From the NCBI GenBank assembly GCA_030697555.1, contig JAUYPV010000161.1, forward strand, positions 35,008 through 99,007: DNA of 64,000 bases. Reading direction: 5' to 3'. Every line of letters begins with the position of its first letter. Position 1 is the stretch's first letter. Below the pieces are notes generated by a model. That model was not told the origin of the DNA, searched no databases, and saw only the letters and a program-made list of their open reading frames with translations. The translations under genes were made by a program, and so were the position numbers. Of the stretch, positions 17,016 through 25,758 are shown one piece after another. The DNA is from Hyphomonadaceae bacterium. Lineage in GTDB: Bacteria; Pseudomonadota; Alphaproteobacteria; Caulobacterales; Hyphomonadaceae.

Positions 17016-17180
17016 GCGCGGGTTCCGCCTGGTTCCAATGTCCGGTGCGGGCTGATCGGTCGCAGTTTTGGCTGCACGCAAGCTCTTCACCGCGACTCAG
17101 TGCAGGGCTAGACGGATGCCGGGTCTGGACGCGCTGTTTCGCGTTTTCGGGGGACTCGTGCGCAGGCCTGGAGGCTGAGC

Positions 17181-18365
17181 TTGAGAACCCTTGCGGCTGA
17201 ACGCGTCGCTATTGCGCTCGCCGCCGCCGGCCTTGCCGGTTGCTCCACCTTTGGCGCTTCGAAATTCACTCCGCCGAAGAATGCGATCTGCGCCGGCCAG
17301 GGCTTTGCGATCGACGCTTCGTTCGCGTCCGCGGGGCTGCATGACTGCGTTATCGCGCCGGACGGATCGGTGGTGGTGTCGGTCGACCACGAGCCGGCCG
17401 TCGCCGAAGGCATCAACCCCAGTCCGTGGTTTGCGTTCCGCCTGAAGTCAGATGCGCCGCGCAGTATAACGGTGACGCTGGACTACACGGACTACACTCA
17501 CCGCTATGCGCCTTACGTCAGCGCCGACGGAAAGACGTGGATGGCGTTGGGCGCGGACAAGCTTGCGCTCAATGAACGCAAGACGCGTGCGACCCTGAAG
17601 CTCGACGTACCTAAGGGGACGCTGTGGGTTGCAGGTCAGCCATTGTCGCCTTCGCACGACAATCTTGAGTGGACGCGGCGAGAGTTGATCTCGAAAGGAT
17701 TCGAGGAAGAGCGTTACGGTACCTCACTCGAGGGCCAACCGTTGATCGGTTTCGTGGGCGGCGGCGGGGTCGACGCCATTGTCATGCTGACGCGCCAGCA
17801 TCCACCGGAGACCTCGGGGCAGGAGGCCTATCGTAGTTTCCTGGAGCGGCTCACCGATCGCGCTGACGACAAGGCGAACCTGTTCCGCGCCCGCCATCGC
17901 ATCATCCTTGCGCCCATGCCGAACCCGGATGGCGTTGACGCTGGCCACTGGCGGCTGAATGCCGGCGGCATCGACCTCAACCGCGACTGGGGAGTCTTCA
18001 GCCAGCCGGAAACGAAGGCGCTGTCGGCTTGGATCAAGCTGCAGGCGGGAAATCGCCGTGTCGTCTCGATGATGGATTTCCATTCGACCGACCGGACGGT
18101 GATCTATGCCCCGCCGCTGGATGCGGCTTCGCCGACGATCGGTTTCCTTCCCGCGTTGAAGCAGAAATTCGACTCGACCCTCAGCGCGCCGCCGGCGTGG
18201 AGCTACAGCCACAATGCGGACGGCGGGACCGCCAAGGGCTGGGCGCTCGAACAGCTCAAGGCGCCAGGCATCACGGTCGAGCTGTGGGACCAGATACCTG
18301 CACAGGATGCGCGCGCACTAGGCGCTGCGGCGGCGGATGCGCTGATCGAATATTTCGCGAGGTAA
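17181..18365 (+). CDS. M14-family zinc carboxypeptidase-like lipoprotein
   Basis: A 394-residue exported protein with lipobox LAGC (Cys21). Residues 30-150 form a beta-sandwich domain like that before cytosolic-carboxypeptidase (AGBL/M14D) catalytic domains. The catalytic part shows the M14 residues in order: zinc ligands in RQHPPETSGQ (H-x-x-E), the substrate-binding LNRDW, the third zinc ligand in DFHST and the general base in VELWDQ. It should therefore trim C-terminal residues from peptides in the periplasm or at the cell surface. The start is TTG at 17181, six bases after GGAGG; no in-frame ATG fits the signal peptide. It lies 165 bases after the receptor gene and probably works with it. 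Confidence 0.85.
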   Translation: MRTLAAERVAIALAAAGLAGCSTFGASKFTPPKNAICAGQGFAIDASFASAGLHDCVIAPDGSVVVSVDHEPAVAEGINPSPWFAFRLKSDAPRSITVTLDYTDYTHRYAPYVSADGKTWMALGADKLALNERKTRATLKLDVPKGTLWVAGQPLSPSHDNLEWTRRELISKGFEEERYGTSLEGQPLIGFVGGGGVDAIVMLTRQHPPETSGQEAYRSFLERLTDRADDKANLFRARHRIILAPMPNPDGVDAGHWRLNAGGIDLNRDWGVFSQPETKALSAWIKLQAGNRRVVSMMDFHSTDRTVIYAPPLDAASPTIGFLPALKQKFDSTLSAPPAWSYSHNADGGTAKGWALEQLKAPGITVELWDQIPAQDARALGAAAADALIEYFAR

Positions 18366-18421
18366 ACGGGGCGGATCGGCGTCGCGGCAAAGTGGCTTGC
18401 GATGTCATCCGTAAGGCCGAA

Positions 18422-18458
18422 GGGGGCGGGTTGCGACAGAAGCTTGCAATCCGCCCCC
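18422..18458. other. GC-rich inverted repeat
   Basis: GGGGGCGG at 18422-18429 pairs with CCGCCCCC at 18451-18458, with an inner TTGC/GCAA pair. It lies 57 bases after the carboxypeptidase stop and could slow or end transcription, but no T-tract follows. Confidence 0.45.
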
Positions 18459-18649
18459 GGATGGCCGGACGCCCGAACCGAAATCGGAGCCGCCTGCGAT
18501 TCGGGACGTGGCTGGGCTCCTGACGAGCGTGTTATTTGTACTCGCGCGGCGATGTTTTATACCCGCGGAGTGGAACAACCAATCCTTCTGGACTGGCCAA
18601 TTTCGGCTAGTCTCGCGGGCAGAAAACAAAACTACGGGGAGTGAGTTTC

Positions 18650-19468
18650 ATGGGATTTTCGATTGACCGCCGGCTGGTGCTTCTGGCGCTGCCAGTCCTG
18701 GCGGCCTGTTCGTCCGTGGAGGGCACGTCCGCGCCTGTTGCAACGGATGCCTATGCCGGCAAGGGCGTGCTGGATGCAGCGATCAACGCTGCCGGCGGCG
18801 AAGCGGCCCTGAGCAGGGTAAAAGAACTCAACTGGACCGCTGCCGGCACTGTCAACGCTGGCGGCAAGACGACCGAAGTCGAAATGCAAACGATCGTTCG
18901 CCCCTTCAACTATGCGCGCACGACGAGCTGGCCCAAGGCCGACGCCAAGGCCGTGCGGATGATCCAGATCGAATACGGCAAGGCGTGGTCGGTCGCCCGC
19001 CAGTCATGGGACCCGATGCCCGAAGCGCAGTCGGAGCATGAAGTCCAACAGTACGCCCTGTACGGCGTCATGCTGCTGACGAGCCTCAAGGATCCTGCCG
19101 CGAAGGTGCAGGAAACGGCGCCGGGCAAGGATGGCACGCGCAATCTTCATGTCGAGCGCCCCGGCGCGCCGCCGATGGACCTGCGCTTCGATGCGTCGGG
19201 CAAGCTGATCCGCGCCGCCAACAATGTGCGCGATCCCGCGGGCGGCGCCGCCCCGATCGCACAGGTGGCGGAGTTCTCGGGCGAGATCGAAAGCAACGGC
19301 GTCAAATGGCCGAAACGCATCTCGATCACGCAGAACGACCAGCCCTATTTCGACATGGATATTTCGAAATTCGAGGCGCGGGCGTCGAACTCGATCACCG
19401 CCATGCCGCAGTCGCTGGCCCAGCAGGGCGCCAAGCCACCAGCCGATGACGAGGATGAGCCGCAATAG
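18650..19468 (+). CDS. Lipoprotein of unknown function
   Basis: A 272-residue lipoprotein (lipobox LAAC, Cys20). The mature part starts with AAINAAGGEAALSRVKELNW and continues as a beta-rich domain of about 200 residues, a layout resembling LolA/LolB-like or outer-membrane lipoprotein-sorting folds, although no family is certain. The tail is charged (PPADDEDEPQ). The ATG at 18650 is 7 bases behind GGGGAG and is preferred over the in-frame GTG at 18641. It stands alone between the carboxypeptidase gene and a convergent hydrolase. Confidence 0.7.
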   Translation: MGFSIDRRLVLLALPVLAACSSVEGTSAPVATDAYAGKGVLDAAINAAGGEAALSRVKELNWTAAGTVNAGGKTTEVEMQTIVRPFNYARTTSWPKADAKAVRMIQIEYGKAWSVARQSWDPMPEAQSEHEVQQYALYGVMLLTSLKDPAAKVQETAPGKDGTRNLHVERPGAPPMDLRFDASGKLIRAANNVRDPAGGAAPIAQVAEFSGEIESNGVKWPKRISITQNDQPYFDMDISKFEARASNSITAMPQSLAQQGAKPPADDEDEPQ

Positions 19469-19489
19469 CGGCTCATCGCTCGCGTCGTC

Positions 19490-20197
19490 TTACTTGCCGC
19501 CGAGCTGGGCGACGATGAAGTCTTCCGCCTTCTTGAGGCCGTCCGGCGCAGGCCAGTGGGTCGTGCCCGCGACGGTCTCGAGTTTCGAGTCGTAGCCGTT
19601 CGTCTTCAGTTGTGCCTGGACTGCATCGATGCGGTCCTGCTTTACGGTCGGGTCCTGGTCGTTGTGAACGATCAGCACTGACGCTGGCGCGCCGGCCTCT
19701 TCCTTCTTGCAGTCTCCGTTGGCGAGGATGCCAGCGAGCGAGACGACAGCCTTCACGTCCGGCGTCGAGCACGAGCCGGCGTCGAACGCCACGCCGCCGC
19801 CCTGCGAAAAGCCGACGACGACGATGTTCTGCGGCGGCACTTTCAGGCCTTCGGCGGCTTTCTTCACGGTGTCGACGGCGATGGCTTTCACCGCGCCCTT
19901 GGTGTTCTCCGGATCTTCGCCGCGCAGCACGTACCAGGATTTACCGTTGCCCTGGGTGAGGGGGCCGTCGTTGTAGACGAAGGCGGCGTCGGGCAGGCGC
20001 TTCGCCAGAGCTTCAGCCAGCGGTTTCATCGCCGCGCCGGTCTGCGTGTAGCCGTGGAAGAACACGACCAGTTGCTTCGCCGCCTTGCCGGAAGCGGGGT
20101 CCATGCCCTGCATGCCGAGGCTGGAGACGGTCTGCGCCGAAGCGGCGCCTGCGCCAAGGCCGATGGCCAGCGCGGTAAGGATGGCAAGGCGTTTCAT
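19490..20197 (-). CDS. Exported alpha/beta hydrolase, carboxylesterase/phospholipase-like
   Basis: A 235-residue secreted hydrolase of the Abhydrolase_2 (phospholipase/carboxylesterase) type. The signal peptide ends at ASAQ. The oxyanion segment is VVFFHGYTQTG, the nucleophile elbow is VGFSQGG, the acid is probably in VIVHNDQDPTV, and the base His is in GTTHWP. The ATG follows GAGGGAGAG. The natural substrate is unknown; relatives cleave short-chain esters or lysophospholipids. It is alone on its strand and converges with the lipoprotein gene 21 bases away. Confidence 0.83.
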   Translation of the reverse strand: MKRLAILTALAIGLGAGAASAQTVSSLGMQGMDPASGKAAKQLVVFFHGYTQTGAAMKPLAEALAKRLPDAAFVYNDGPLTQGNGKSWYVLRGEDPENTKGAVKAIAVDTVKKAAEGLKVPPQNIVVVGFSQGGGVAFDAGSCSTPDVKAVVSLAGILANGDCKKEEAGAPASVLIVHNDQDPTVKQDRIDAVQAQLKTNGYDSKLETVAGTTHWPAPDGLKKAEDFIVAQLGGK

Positions 20198-20286
20198 CAG
20201 AACTCTCCCTCGTGATTGCGTATCGTTGACGCACCGGGAACCTACGCCCGGTTGTTATCGAGGCAAGGCACGACTCGCACACCTTG

Positions 20287-20328
20287 CTGTCATTTCAGGG
20301 CTGTCATTTCAGGGCTGTCATTTCAGGA
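20287..20328. repeat. Three tandem copies of a 14-bp unit
   Basis: CTGTCATTTCAGGG repeats three times without gaps; the third ends in A instead of G. It lies between the hydrolase promoter and the end of the VOC gene. Confidence 0.9.
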
Positions 20329-20348
20329 ACTGCGGTTGGGCGGATTCT

Positions 20349-20747
20349 CTATGCGCCAAGTGCTTCGCGCACCACCGCTTCGATCTTGAAGCCGTCGAGA
20401 TCGAAGATGAAGCAGCCATAGAAGCCGGCGGTGTATTGTGGACGAACGCCCGGCGCGCCCGCGTCCCTGCCGCCGAGTTTCATGGCAGTTTCGTGAAAGG
20501 CGTGGACTTCGGCGCGATCCTTCGCGCGGAAGCTGATGTGCAGGCCGACGCCAGACGTTGCAGCGCCCGGCTCCTTGGCGTGGATCCAGAAAATCGGCGG
20601 CAGCACATCGTCAGGGCCCCAGCCGATCGCGCCGTCACGTTGTTTGCGGCGGCGGAGGCCCAGCGTTGCGAGCACAGCGTCATAGAACTTCGCGGAGTTC
20701 TCGAAGTCGGCGACGGGAATCGAGACGTGGTCGATGAAAGCGGGCAT
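20349..20747 (-). CDS. VOC-superfamily protein
   Basis: A 132-residue single-module glyoxalase/bleomycin-resistance family protein: FIDHVSIPVADFENSAKFYD at the first beta-alpha unit, LHISFRAKDRAEVHAFHETA in the middle and YGCFIFDLDGFKIEAV at the end, with metal-site positions His7 and the C-terminal Glu. It has no signal peptide, so it is cytoplasmic. AAGGAAGG precedes the ATG at a good distance. The substrate is not identifiable. Confidence 0.85.
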   Translation of the reverse strand: MPAFIDHVSIPVADFENSAKFYDAVLATLGLRRRKQRDGAIGWGPDDVLPPIFWIHAKEPGAATSGVGLHISFRAKDRAEVHAFHETAMKLGGRDAGAPGVRPQYTAGFYGCFIFDLDGFKIEAVVREALGA

Positions 20748-20770
20748 GCGATCAACCTTCCTTGGCGCCG

Positions 20771-21030
20771 GTGAGCCCGCCCTCGTGGTTCGACGGGCGC
20801 GATCCAGGACTTCGTCCAGGAACGCTGCTCACCATGAGGGCTCTTTCAATATCACCGATGCCTCGCAGCCCTCATGGTGGAGTCCGTTGCACGGGTTCAT
20901 GTGTTGCTCGGAAGTTCCGAGTCGTTCGGTGAACATTTGGGAATCGAGTGGGGAACTCCGCGAACCCGTGCAAAGAACTCCATGGTGAGCAGCCGCCGCA
21001 GGCGGCGACCGTCGAACCACGAGGGCGATA
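20771..21030. repeat. Structured intergenic repeat block with nested inverted repeats
   Basis: The outer arms CGCCCTCGTGGTTCGACGG (from 20779) and CCGTCGAACCACGAGGGCG (to 21026) are perfect inverted copies. Inside them GCTGCTCACCATGAG (about 20823) recurs inverted as CTCCATGGTGAGCAGC (about 20979), CCCTCATGGTGGAGTC adds a further partial copy, and GCACGGGTTC pairs with GAACCCGTGC. The left arm belongs to the dispersed repeat also found at 4526. No gene is supported in the block. Confidence 0.75.
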
Positions 21031-21050
21031 CGCGCTGAATTTGCCGCAGC

Positions 21051-22907
21051 CTACCACCCGCAGCTCTGGCCCTTGTTCTGTTCCTTCAGCCAGGTCTGCA
21101 GCGGGGCGAAGTATTCGACCAGCGCCGTGCCGTCAATTTCGCGCGTGCCGGTGAAGGCTTCGAGCGCATCGGGCCAGGGCTTGCTGGCGCCCATCTCCAT
21201 CATCGCGTTGAACTTCGCACCGACATCCTTATTGCCGTAGATCGAGCAGCGATGCAGTGGGCCTGTCCAACCGGCCTGTTCGCACGCGGCCTTCTGGAAC
21301 TGGAACTGCAGGATGAAGGAGAGGAAGTAGCGCAGGTAAGGCGTGTTCGCCGGGATATGGTATTTCGCGCCCGGATCGAATGCATCGGCAGGGCGCTGAC
21401 TCGGCGGGGCGATGCCCTGATATTTCAGCGCGAGATCCCACCATGCCTTGTTGTAGTCGGCGGGCGTGGTTTCGCCGCGGAACACCTGCCAGCGCCATTT
21501 GTCGACCATCAGGCCGAAGGGCAGGAAGGACACCTTCTCCAGCGCGCGGTTCATCAGGAGACCTGTGTCGGCCGAGGCCGGCGGAACCTTGCTGATGAGG
21601 TCGAGCTGCTTGAGATATTCAGGCGTCACCGAAAGCGCGATGAAGTCGCCGATCGCTTCGTGGAAGCCATCGTTCGCGCCGTTCCGGAACAGGAAATCCT
21701 GCTTGTTGTAGGCGCGCTGGTAGAAATTGTGGCCCAGCTCGTGGTGGACGGTCTGGAAGTCCTCCTGGTTGATCTGCGTGCACATCTTGATGCGCAGGTC
21801 GTCGAGGTTGTCGATGTCCCACGCCGAAGCGTGGCACTGCACTTCGCGATCGCGCGGGCGCGTGATCAGCGAGCGCTCCCAGAACGTTGCGGGCAGGGGC
21901 TGCAGGCCGAGCGAGGTGTAGAAGCCTTCGCCCGTTTTCACCATCTTCACCGCATCGAACTTGCGGGCGACCAGAACCTTGGTGAGGTCATAGCCTGGAT
22001 CGGAAGCGGGCGGGGCGGCCAACGGATAGATGTTGGTCCAGTCCTGCGCCCACATGTTGCCGAGCAGGTCGGCGCGGATCGGGCCGGTCTTGGCTTGAAC
22101 AGCGTCGCCATACTTGGTGTTGAGCCGGCCGCGGACGTAGCAGTGCAGCTCCTTGTAGAGCGGGTCGACCTGAGTCCAGAGCTTCTCGACGGTGGCTTCC
22201 ATGTCGGCCGATGGCATATCGTAGTTCGACAGCCACATGTCGGCGATGTCCTTGAAGCCAAGCTCCTTGGCGCCGGCATTGCCGATATCGACCATGCGGG
22301 CGTAGTCCTCGGCCATGGTCGGGCTGGGCTTGCCCTCGGCCGGGTCCTGCGGCCCGATGGAGACGGTGCGCCAGCCTTCCCAGGCCTGCTGCAGCTTCTT
22401 CGGATCGCGCACGTCGCCGATGATGTTGGAGAGTTCCTCGAGGTTGAGCTCCTTGCCGTCGACCGTGTACTTACCCTTGCCATAGGTCGACGCCATCCGC
22501 GTGGTGACGTCGGCAAGCTCGTCCGCGATCTGCTTCTGTTCTTCCGGCGTGCCTGTGGAAGGCGCAGGCATCACGATGCCTGCGCGCAGGAACAGCATCT
22601 TACGTTCCTGGTCTGGCGTTAGCTTCGCGCCTTCGAACGCCTTGGTTTCGTTGGCGAGGCGCACGGTGAGCTGTGTACCTTCCGATCCCGCCCTCGAGTT
22701 TAGCCAGTCGGTATCGTCGGTAATGAAGTTGGCGTTCACCCAGGCGGTGCGGGCGGCGTAGTCGGAATAATCGCTCAGCTCTTTCTCGGCGCGAGCAAGG
22801 AACGCAGCCGGATCGCTTTCAGTCTTCGAAGCGGTTGTCGTTGCATTGTTGCAGCCGGCAAGTAGCGCCATGCCGATTGCTGCGCTGCTAAGCAGAAACT
22901 GTCTCAT
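21051..22907 (-). CDS. M2-family peptidyl-dipeptidase, ACE-like, lipoprotein
   Basis: A 618-residue zinc metallopeptidase of family M2, the angiotensin-converting-enzyme family, which removes dipeptides from peptide C-termini. The zinc motif HELGH is at residues 389-393 and the third ligand is in FHEAIGD at about 417, the expected 24 residues later. A lipobox (LLAGC) puts it in the cell envelope. The frame runs upstream to 23000, but the signal peptide starts at the ATG at 22907 (MRQFLLSSAAIGMALLAGC), so I use it. The length fits single-domain bacterial ACE homologues. Together with the M14 enzyme and the receptor it hints at peptide feeding. Confidence 0.9.
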   Translation of the reverse strand: MRQFLLSSAAIGMALLAGCNNATTTASKTESDPAAFLARAEKELSDYSDYAARTAWVNANFITDDTDWLNSRAGSEGTQLTVRLANETKAFEGAKLTPDQERKMLFLRAGIVMPAPSTGTPEEQKQIADELADVTTRMASTYGKGKYTVDGKELNLEELSNIIGDVRDPKKLQQAWEGWRTVSIGPQDPAEGKPSPTMAEDYARMVDIGNAGAKELGFKDIADMWLSNYDMPSADMEATVEKLWTQVDPLYKELHCYVRGRLNTKYGDAVQAKTGPIRADLLGNMWAQDWTNIYPLAAPPASDPGYDLTKVLVARKFDAVKMVKTGEGFYTSLGLQPLPATFWERSLITRPRDREVQCHASAWDIDNLDDLRIKMCTQINQEDFQTVHHELGHNFYQRAYNKQDFLFRNGANDGFHEAIGDFIALSVTPEYLKQLDLISKVPPASADTGLLMNRALEKVSFLPFGLMVDKWRWQVFRGETTPADYNKAWWDLALKYQGIAPPSQRPADAFDPGAKYHIPANTPYLRYFLSFILQFQFQKAACEQAGWTGPLHRCSIYGNKDVGAKFNAMMEMGASKPWPDALEAFTGTREIDGTALVEYFAPLQTWLKEQNKGQSCGW

Positions 22908-23007
22908 CTCACCCGTCCTGTTGGAATGTTGGACCCTCTCGGGGAACGGCGGGAGACTAGTCCTGGCTTGCACAGGGTCAACAGGGATGGCTTTGCCCAA
23001 AACGAAA

Positions 23008-23035
23008 ACCGCCCCGGAGTTTCCTCCGGGGCGGT
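23008..23035 (-). terminator. Rho-independent terminator of the MacAB-TolC operon
   Basis: A 12-bp perfect stem, ACCGCCCCGGAG with CTCCGGGGCGGT, closes a 4-base loop. On the minus strand it lies just past the stop at 23059 and is followed by TTTTCGTTTT. Confidence 0.9.
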
Positions 23036-23058
23036 GCTTGTTCAGCTATGAGTAGCCG

Positions 23059-24525
23059 TTACTTCGGCTCGTGCTTGCCGTCGTCGGCAACCGTGGTCTT
23101 GCTCGCAAGCGGCTGCGCCTTGGTCGGATTGCCGCCCAGCGCCGTGTGCAGCGTGATCCACTGGTCGATCCGTGCGCGGTTGTTGGCGATCAGGTTGGCC
23201 TCGGCGACCTCGGCGCTGTCACGGACCTGGAACAGGTCGAGCAGGCTCTGGCTGCCTTCGTTGTAGCGCAGTTCGCCGAGACGGAGGGATTCGTTCGCCG
23301 CGTCAGACGCCGTCTGCAGCGCGGTATTACGCGACTGCAGCGTATTGAACTGGTCGATCGCGTTCACGATCTGGCCGTAGGCGTCGATGATCGTCTGGCC
23401 ATATTGTTCCAGGGCTTGGCGTTTGCCGGCATCGGAAGCCTCGATCGCGCCGGAAATCGCGCCGCCGTCGAAGATCGTCTGCGCCAGCGACAGGCCGATG
23501 GTGAGGGCGAGGCCGTCGAAATCGAACAGGTCGTCGGTCGTGTTGATCGTCGTGTTCTGCAGCCCGAGAGTGAGATCGCCGTTGAGCTGCGGCCATGGAC
23601 GCAGGCGCGCCACCTGGTTGTTGGCGAACACCTGGATCATGTTCAGCTCGGCCGCGACGACGTCGGGGCGCGAGCGGATGGTCAGCTCCGGCAGGCCGAG
23701 CGGCGGGGTCGCTGGCGGTTGGGGCAGGGCGCCTGAGATCGCCAGCTTGTTCTGCGGGAACCTGCCGAGCGCGGTTTCAAGCGCGCGGACCGCCGAACGC
23801 ACGGACGCTTGGGAAGCGAGGATCGAGTCCTCGGCCGTGGCGAGGCGGGACTGGCCGATCACGAGTTCGTCGCGGGCCACGGAGCCGGCGTCGTAACGCG
23901 TCTGCGTGATGCGGAACGTATCGCGCTGGCGCTCGAGCGAGCGGCGGTCGAGGTCGAGCTGGAGCTGCTGCTCGATCACCGCGAAGTAGGAGCGTGCAAC
24001 GGTCGCGGCGATCTGGCGGCGGGTCTGCTCGTAGGTGGCCTGCGTCGAACGGAGGCCGGCGGACGACGCTTGGATGGAGGAGTTGAGATCCCCCATGATG
24101 TCGATGTTGTACGCGCCGGTGACGTTGAACCCGTAGTTCTCGTTCTCGAACTCGAGGTCTTCGACAAGCGAGGTCGAGCTGCCGCTGACGGAGGTCCTGA
24201 GGCTGGGCCACAGGCCCGAGCGTGTCTGCTTCAGCAGCGCTTGCGAGCGATAGACGTTCTCGATGGCCGCGCGGAGGTTGCGGTTGTTCTCGAGCGCTTC
24301 CTGCACGAAGGCGATGAGCTGCGCGTCGTTGAACACACTGTAGTCGGAGATGATCGCCGCCGTGTCACCCGTCATCGGGGCGACGGTCCAGTCGGTGGGA
24401 ACGCCAGCGCGTTTCTCCGACATGGCGTCGAAGGCGGGGCCGGCTGCAGGCAGGTGTCCGCACGCGGAGAGGAGGGCCGCGAGCGCGCCCACGGACACGC
24501 CGCGGGCAATGTTTTTCTTAATCAT
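23059..24525 (-). CDS. TolC-like outer-membrane efflux lipoprotein
   Basis: A 488-residue outer-membrane factor of the NodT/OprM group. The signal peptide ends in lipobox LSAC, and the two duplicated OEP halves are visible, each with long helices (ALENNRNLRAAIENVYRSQA and SLRLGELRYNEGSQSLLDLF). As a trimer it forms the outer-membrane tunnel for the pump. It is the last gene of the operon, overlapping the permease by 8 bases, and a strong terminator follows. It might also serve the unlinked RND pump at 9-13 kb. Confidence 0.9.
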   Translation of the reverse strand: MIKKNIARGVSVGALAALLSACGHLPAAGPAFDAMSEKRAGVPTDWTVAPMTGDTAAIISDYSVFNDAQLIAFVQEALENNRNLRAAIENVYRSQALLKQTRSGLWPSLRTSVSGSSTSLVEDLEFENENYGFNVTGAYNIDIMGDLNSSIQASSAGLRSTQATYEQTRRQIAATVARSYFAVIEQQLQLDLDRRSLERQRDTFRITQTRYDAGSVARDELVIGQSRLATAEDSILASQASVRSAVRALETALGRFPQNKLAISGALPQPPATPPLGLPELTIRSRPDVVAAELNMIQVFANNQVARLRPWPQLNGDLTLGLQNTTINTTDDLFDFDGLALTIGLSLAQTIFDGGAISGAIEASDAGKRQALEQYGQTIIDAYGQIVNAIDQFNTLQSRNTALQTASDAANESLRLGELRYNEGSQSLLDLFQVRDSAEVAEANLIANNRARIDQWITLHTALGGNPTKAQPLASKTTVADDGKHEPK

Positions 24526-25756
24526 ATCTGAGCGCCTGAATTGGATCGAGTTGGGCCGCGCGGCGGGCGGGGAAGAAGCCGAAGATGAGACCCACGGAGG
24601 CCGCCGCCCCCAAGGCCGTGGCTATGATGACCGGGCTCACCACCATTGGCGCCTTGGCTACTTGTGCGTAGCCGAAGATGCCGATCCACCCGATCGCCAT
24701 GCCGATTAGTCCACCGAGCGTGCAAAGCGCCACGGCTTCTACCAGGAACTGGATGAGGATATCGCCGCCGCGTGCGCCGACGGCCATGCGCAGGCCGATC
24801 TCGCGCGTGCGCTCGGTGACGGACACCAGCATGATGTTCATCACGCCGACGCCGCCGACGATAAGCGAAACGGCTGCTGTGAAGGCAAGAAGAGTGCTCA
24901 TTGTCTCTGTTGCGGCCTGACGCTGCTTTATCATGTCGGCAAAGTTAAAAATCATGAAATTGTCGGCCTGGCCGGGCTCGATCCGCCGTCTTTCCCGCAT
25001 CATTTGCGAGGCTTCGTCTTGAGCCTGCATCACGTCATAGCCGTCCTGGACGAGGAACTGAATGCGAGACACGTGGCGGGCGACCCAGCGGTTACCGCCG
25101 GTAACCCGGTTACGGACCATGCTGAGCGGCGCGATCATGGTGTCGTCGCGGTCCTGACCCATGCCGCCCCCGCCAGCGGCGCCCTTGGATTCCAGCAGGC
25201 CGATAATCTCGACCGGGATGCTGTTGACGCGGATGCGCTGGCCGAGCGCGCTGCCGTTCGGAAACAGGTTCTTGGCTGTCGTCAGCCCGATCACCACCAC
25301 AGCGGAGCCGGACTGGGCCTCCTGCGCAGTGAACTCGCGGCCTTCGGTAACCTTCCAGTTGTTGACCTTGAAGAAATCGGCGCTGCCGCCCTGGATGTTG
25401 GTCAGCCAGTTGGCGTCTTCCGACACCGCCGTCACCTGGCCGTTGAGCACGCCGGTCGCCGCCTCGACGAAGGGCAGATCGGCCACAGCCGCCACGTCGG
25501 TCTCGCTGAACGGCCGGCCCGAACCGCCGCCCTGGTTGCGGCCGCCACGCTGCATGCCGCCAGGGTTGAAAGTGAGCATGTTGGTGCCGACCGAGGAGAT
25601 CTGAGCTTCGATCTGGGCGCGCGCGCCTTCGCCGATCGACATCATGATCATCACCGACCCGACGCCGATGATGATGCCCAGCATCGTCAGCAGCGACCGC
25701 ATCGGGTTGGAGAACAACGCCTCCATGGCGGAAGACGTGGCAACGCCGAATTTCAT
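24518..25756 (-). CDS. MacB-like ABC transporter permease
   Basis: A 412-residue permease of the FtsX/MacB type: an N-terminal helix (SLLTMLGIIIGVGSVMIMMS), a MacB periplasmic core domain (about 45-270, with a Gly-rich loop MQRGGRNQGGGSGR) and three C-terminal helices in the FtsX domain (about 285-405). The ATPase is a separate protein encoded just upstream, so this is a split MacB. It begins 2 bases after the ATPase stop, with GGAGG as ribosome binding site. Such systems move substrates from the periplasm through TolC by mechanotransmission. Confidence 0.9.
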   Translation of the reverse strand: MKFGVATSSAMEALFSNPMRSLLTMLGIIIGVGSVMIMMSIGEGARAQIEAQISSVGTNMLTFNPGGMQRGGRNQGGGSGRPFSETDVAAVADLPFVEAATGVLNGQVTAVSEDANWLTNIQGGSADFFKVNNWKVTEGREFTAQEAQSGSAVVVIGLTTAKNLFPNGSALGQRIRVNSIPVEIIGLLESKGAAGGGGMGQDRDDTMIAPLSMVRNRVTGGNRWVARHVSRIQFLVQDGYDVMQAQDEASQMMRERRRIEPGQADNFMIFNFADMIKQRQAATETMSTLLAFTAAVSLIVGGVGVMNIMLVSVTERTREIGLRMAVGARGGDILIQFLVEAVALCTLGGLIGMAIGWIGIFGYAQVAKAPMVVSPVIIATALGAAASVGLIFGFFPARRAAQLDPIQALRYD

Positions 25757-25758
25757 GG

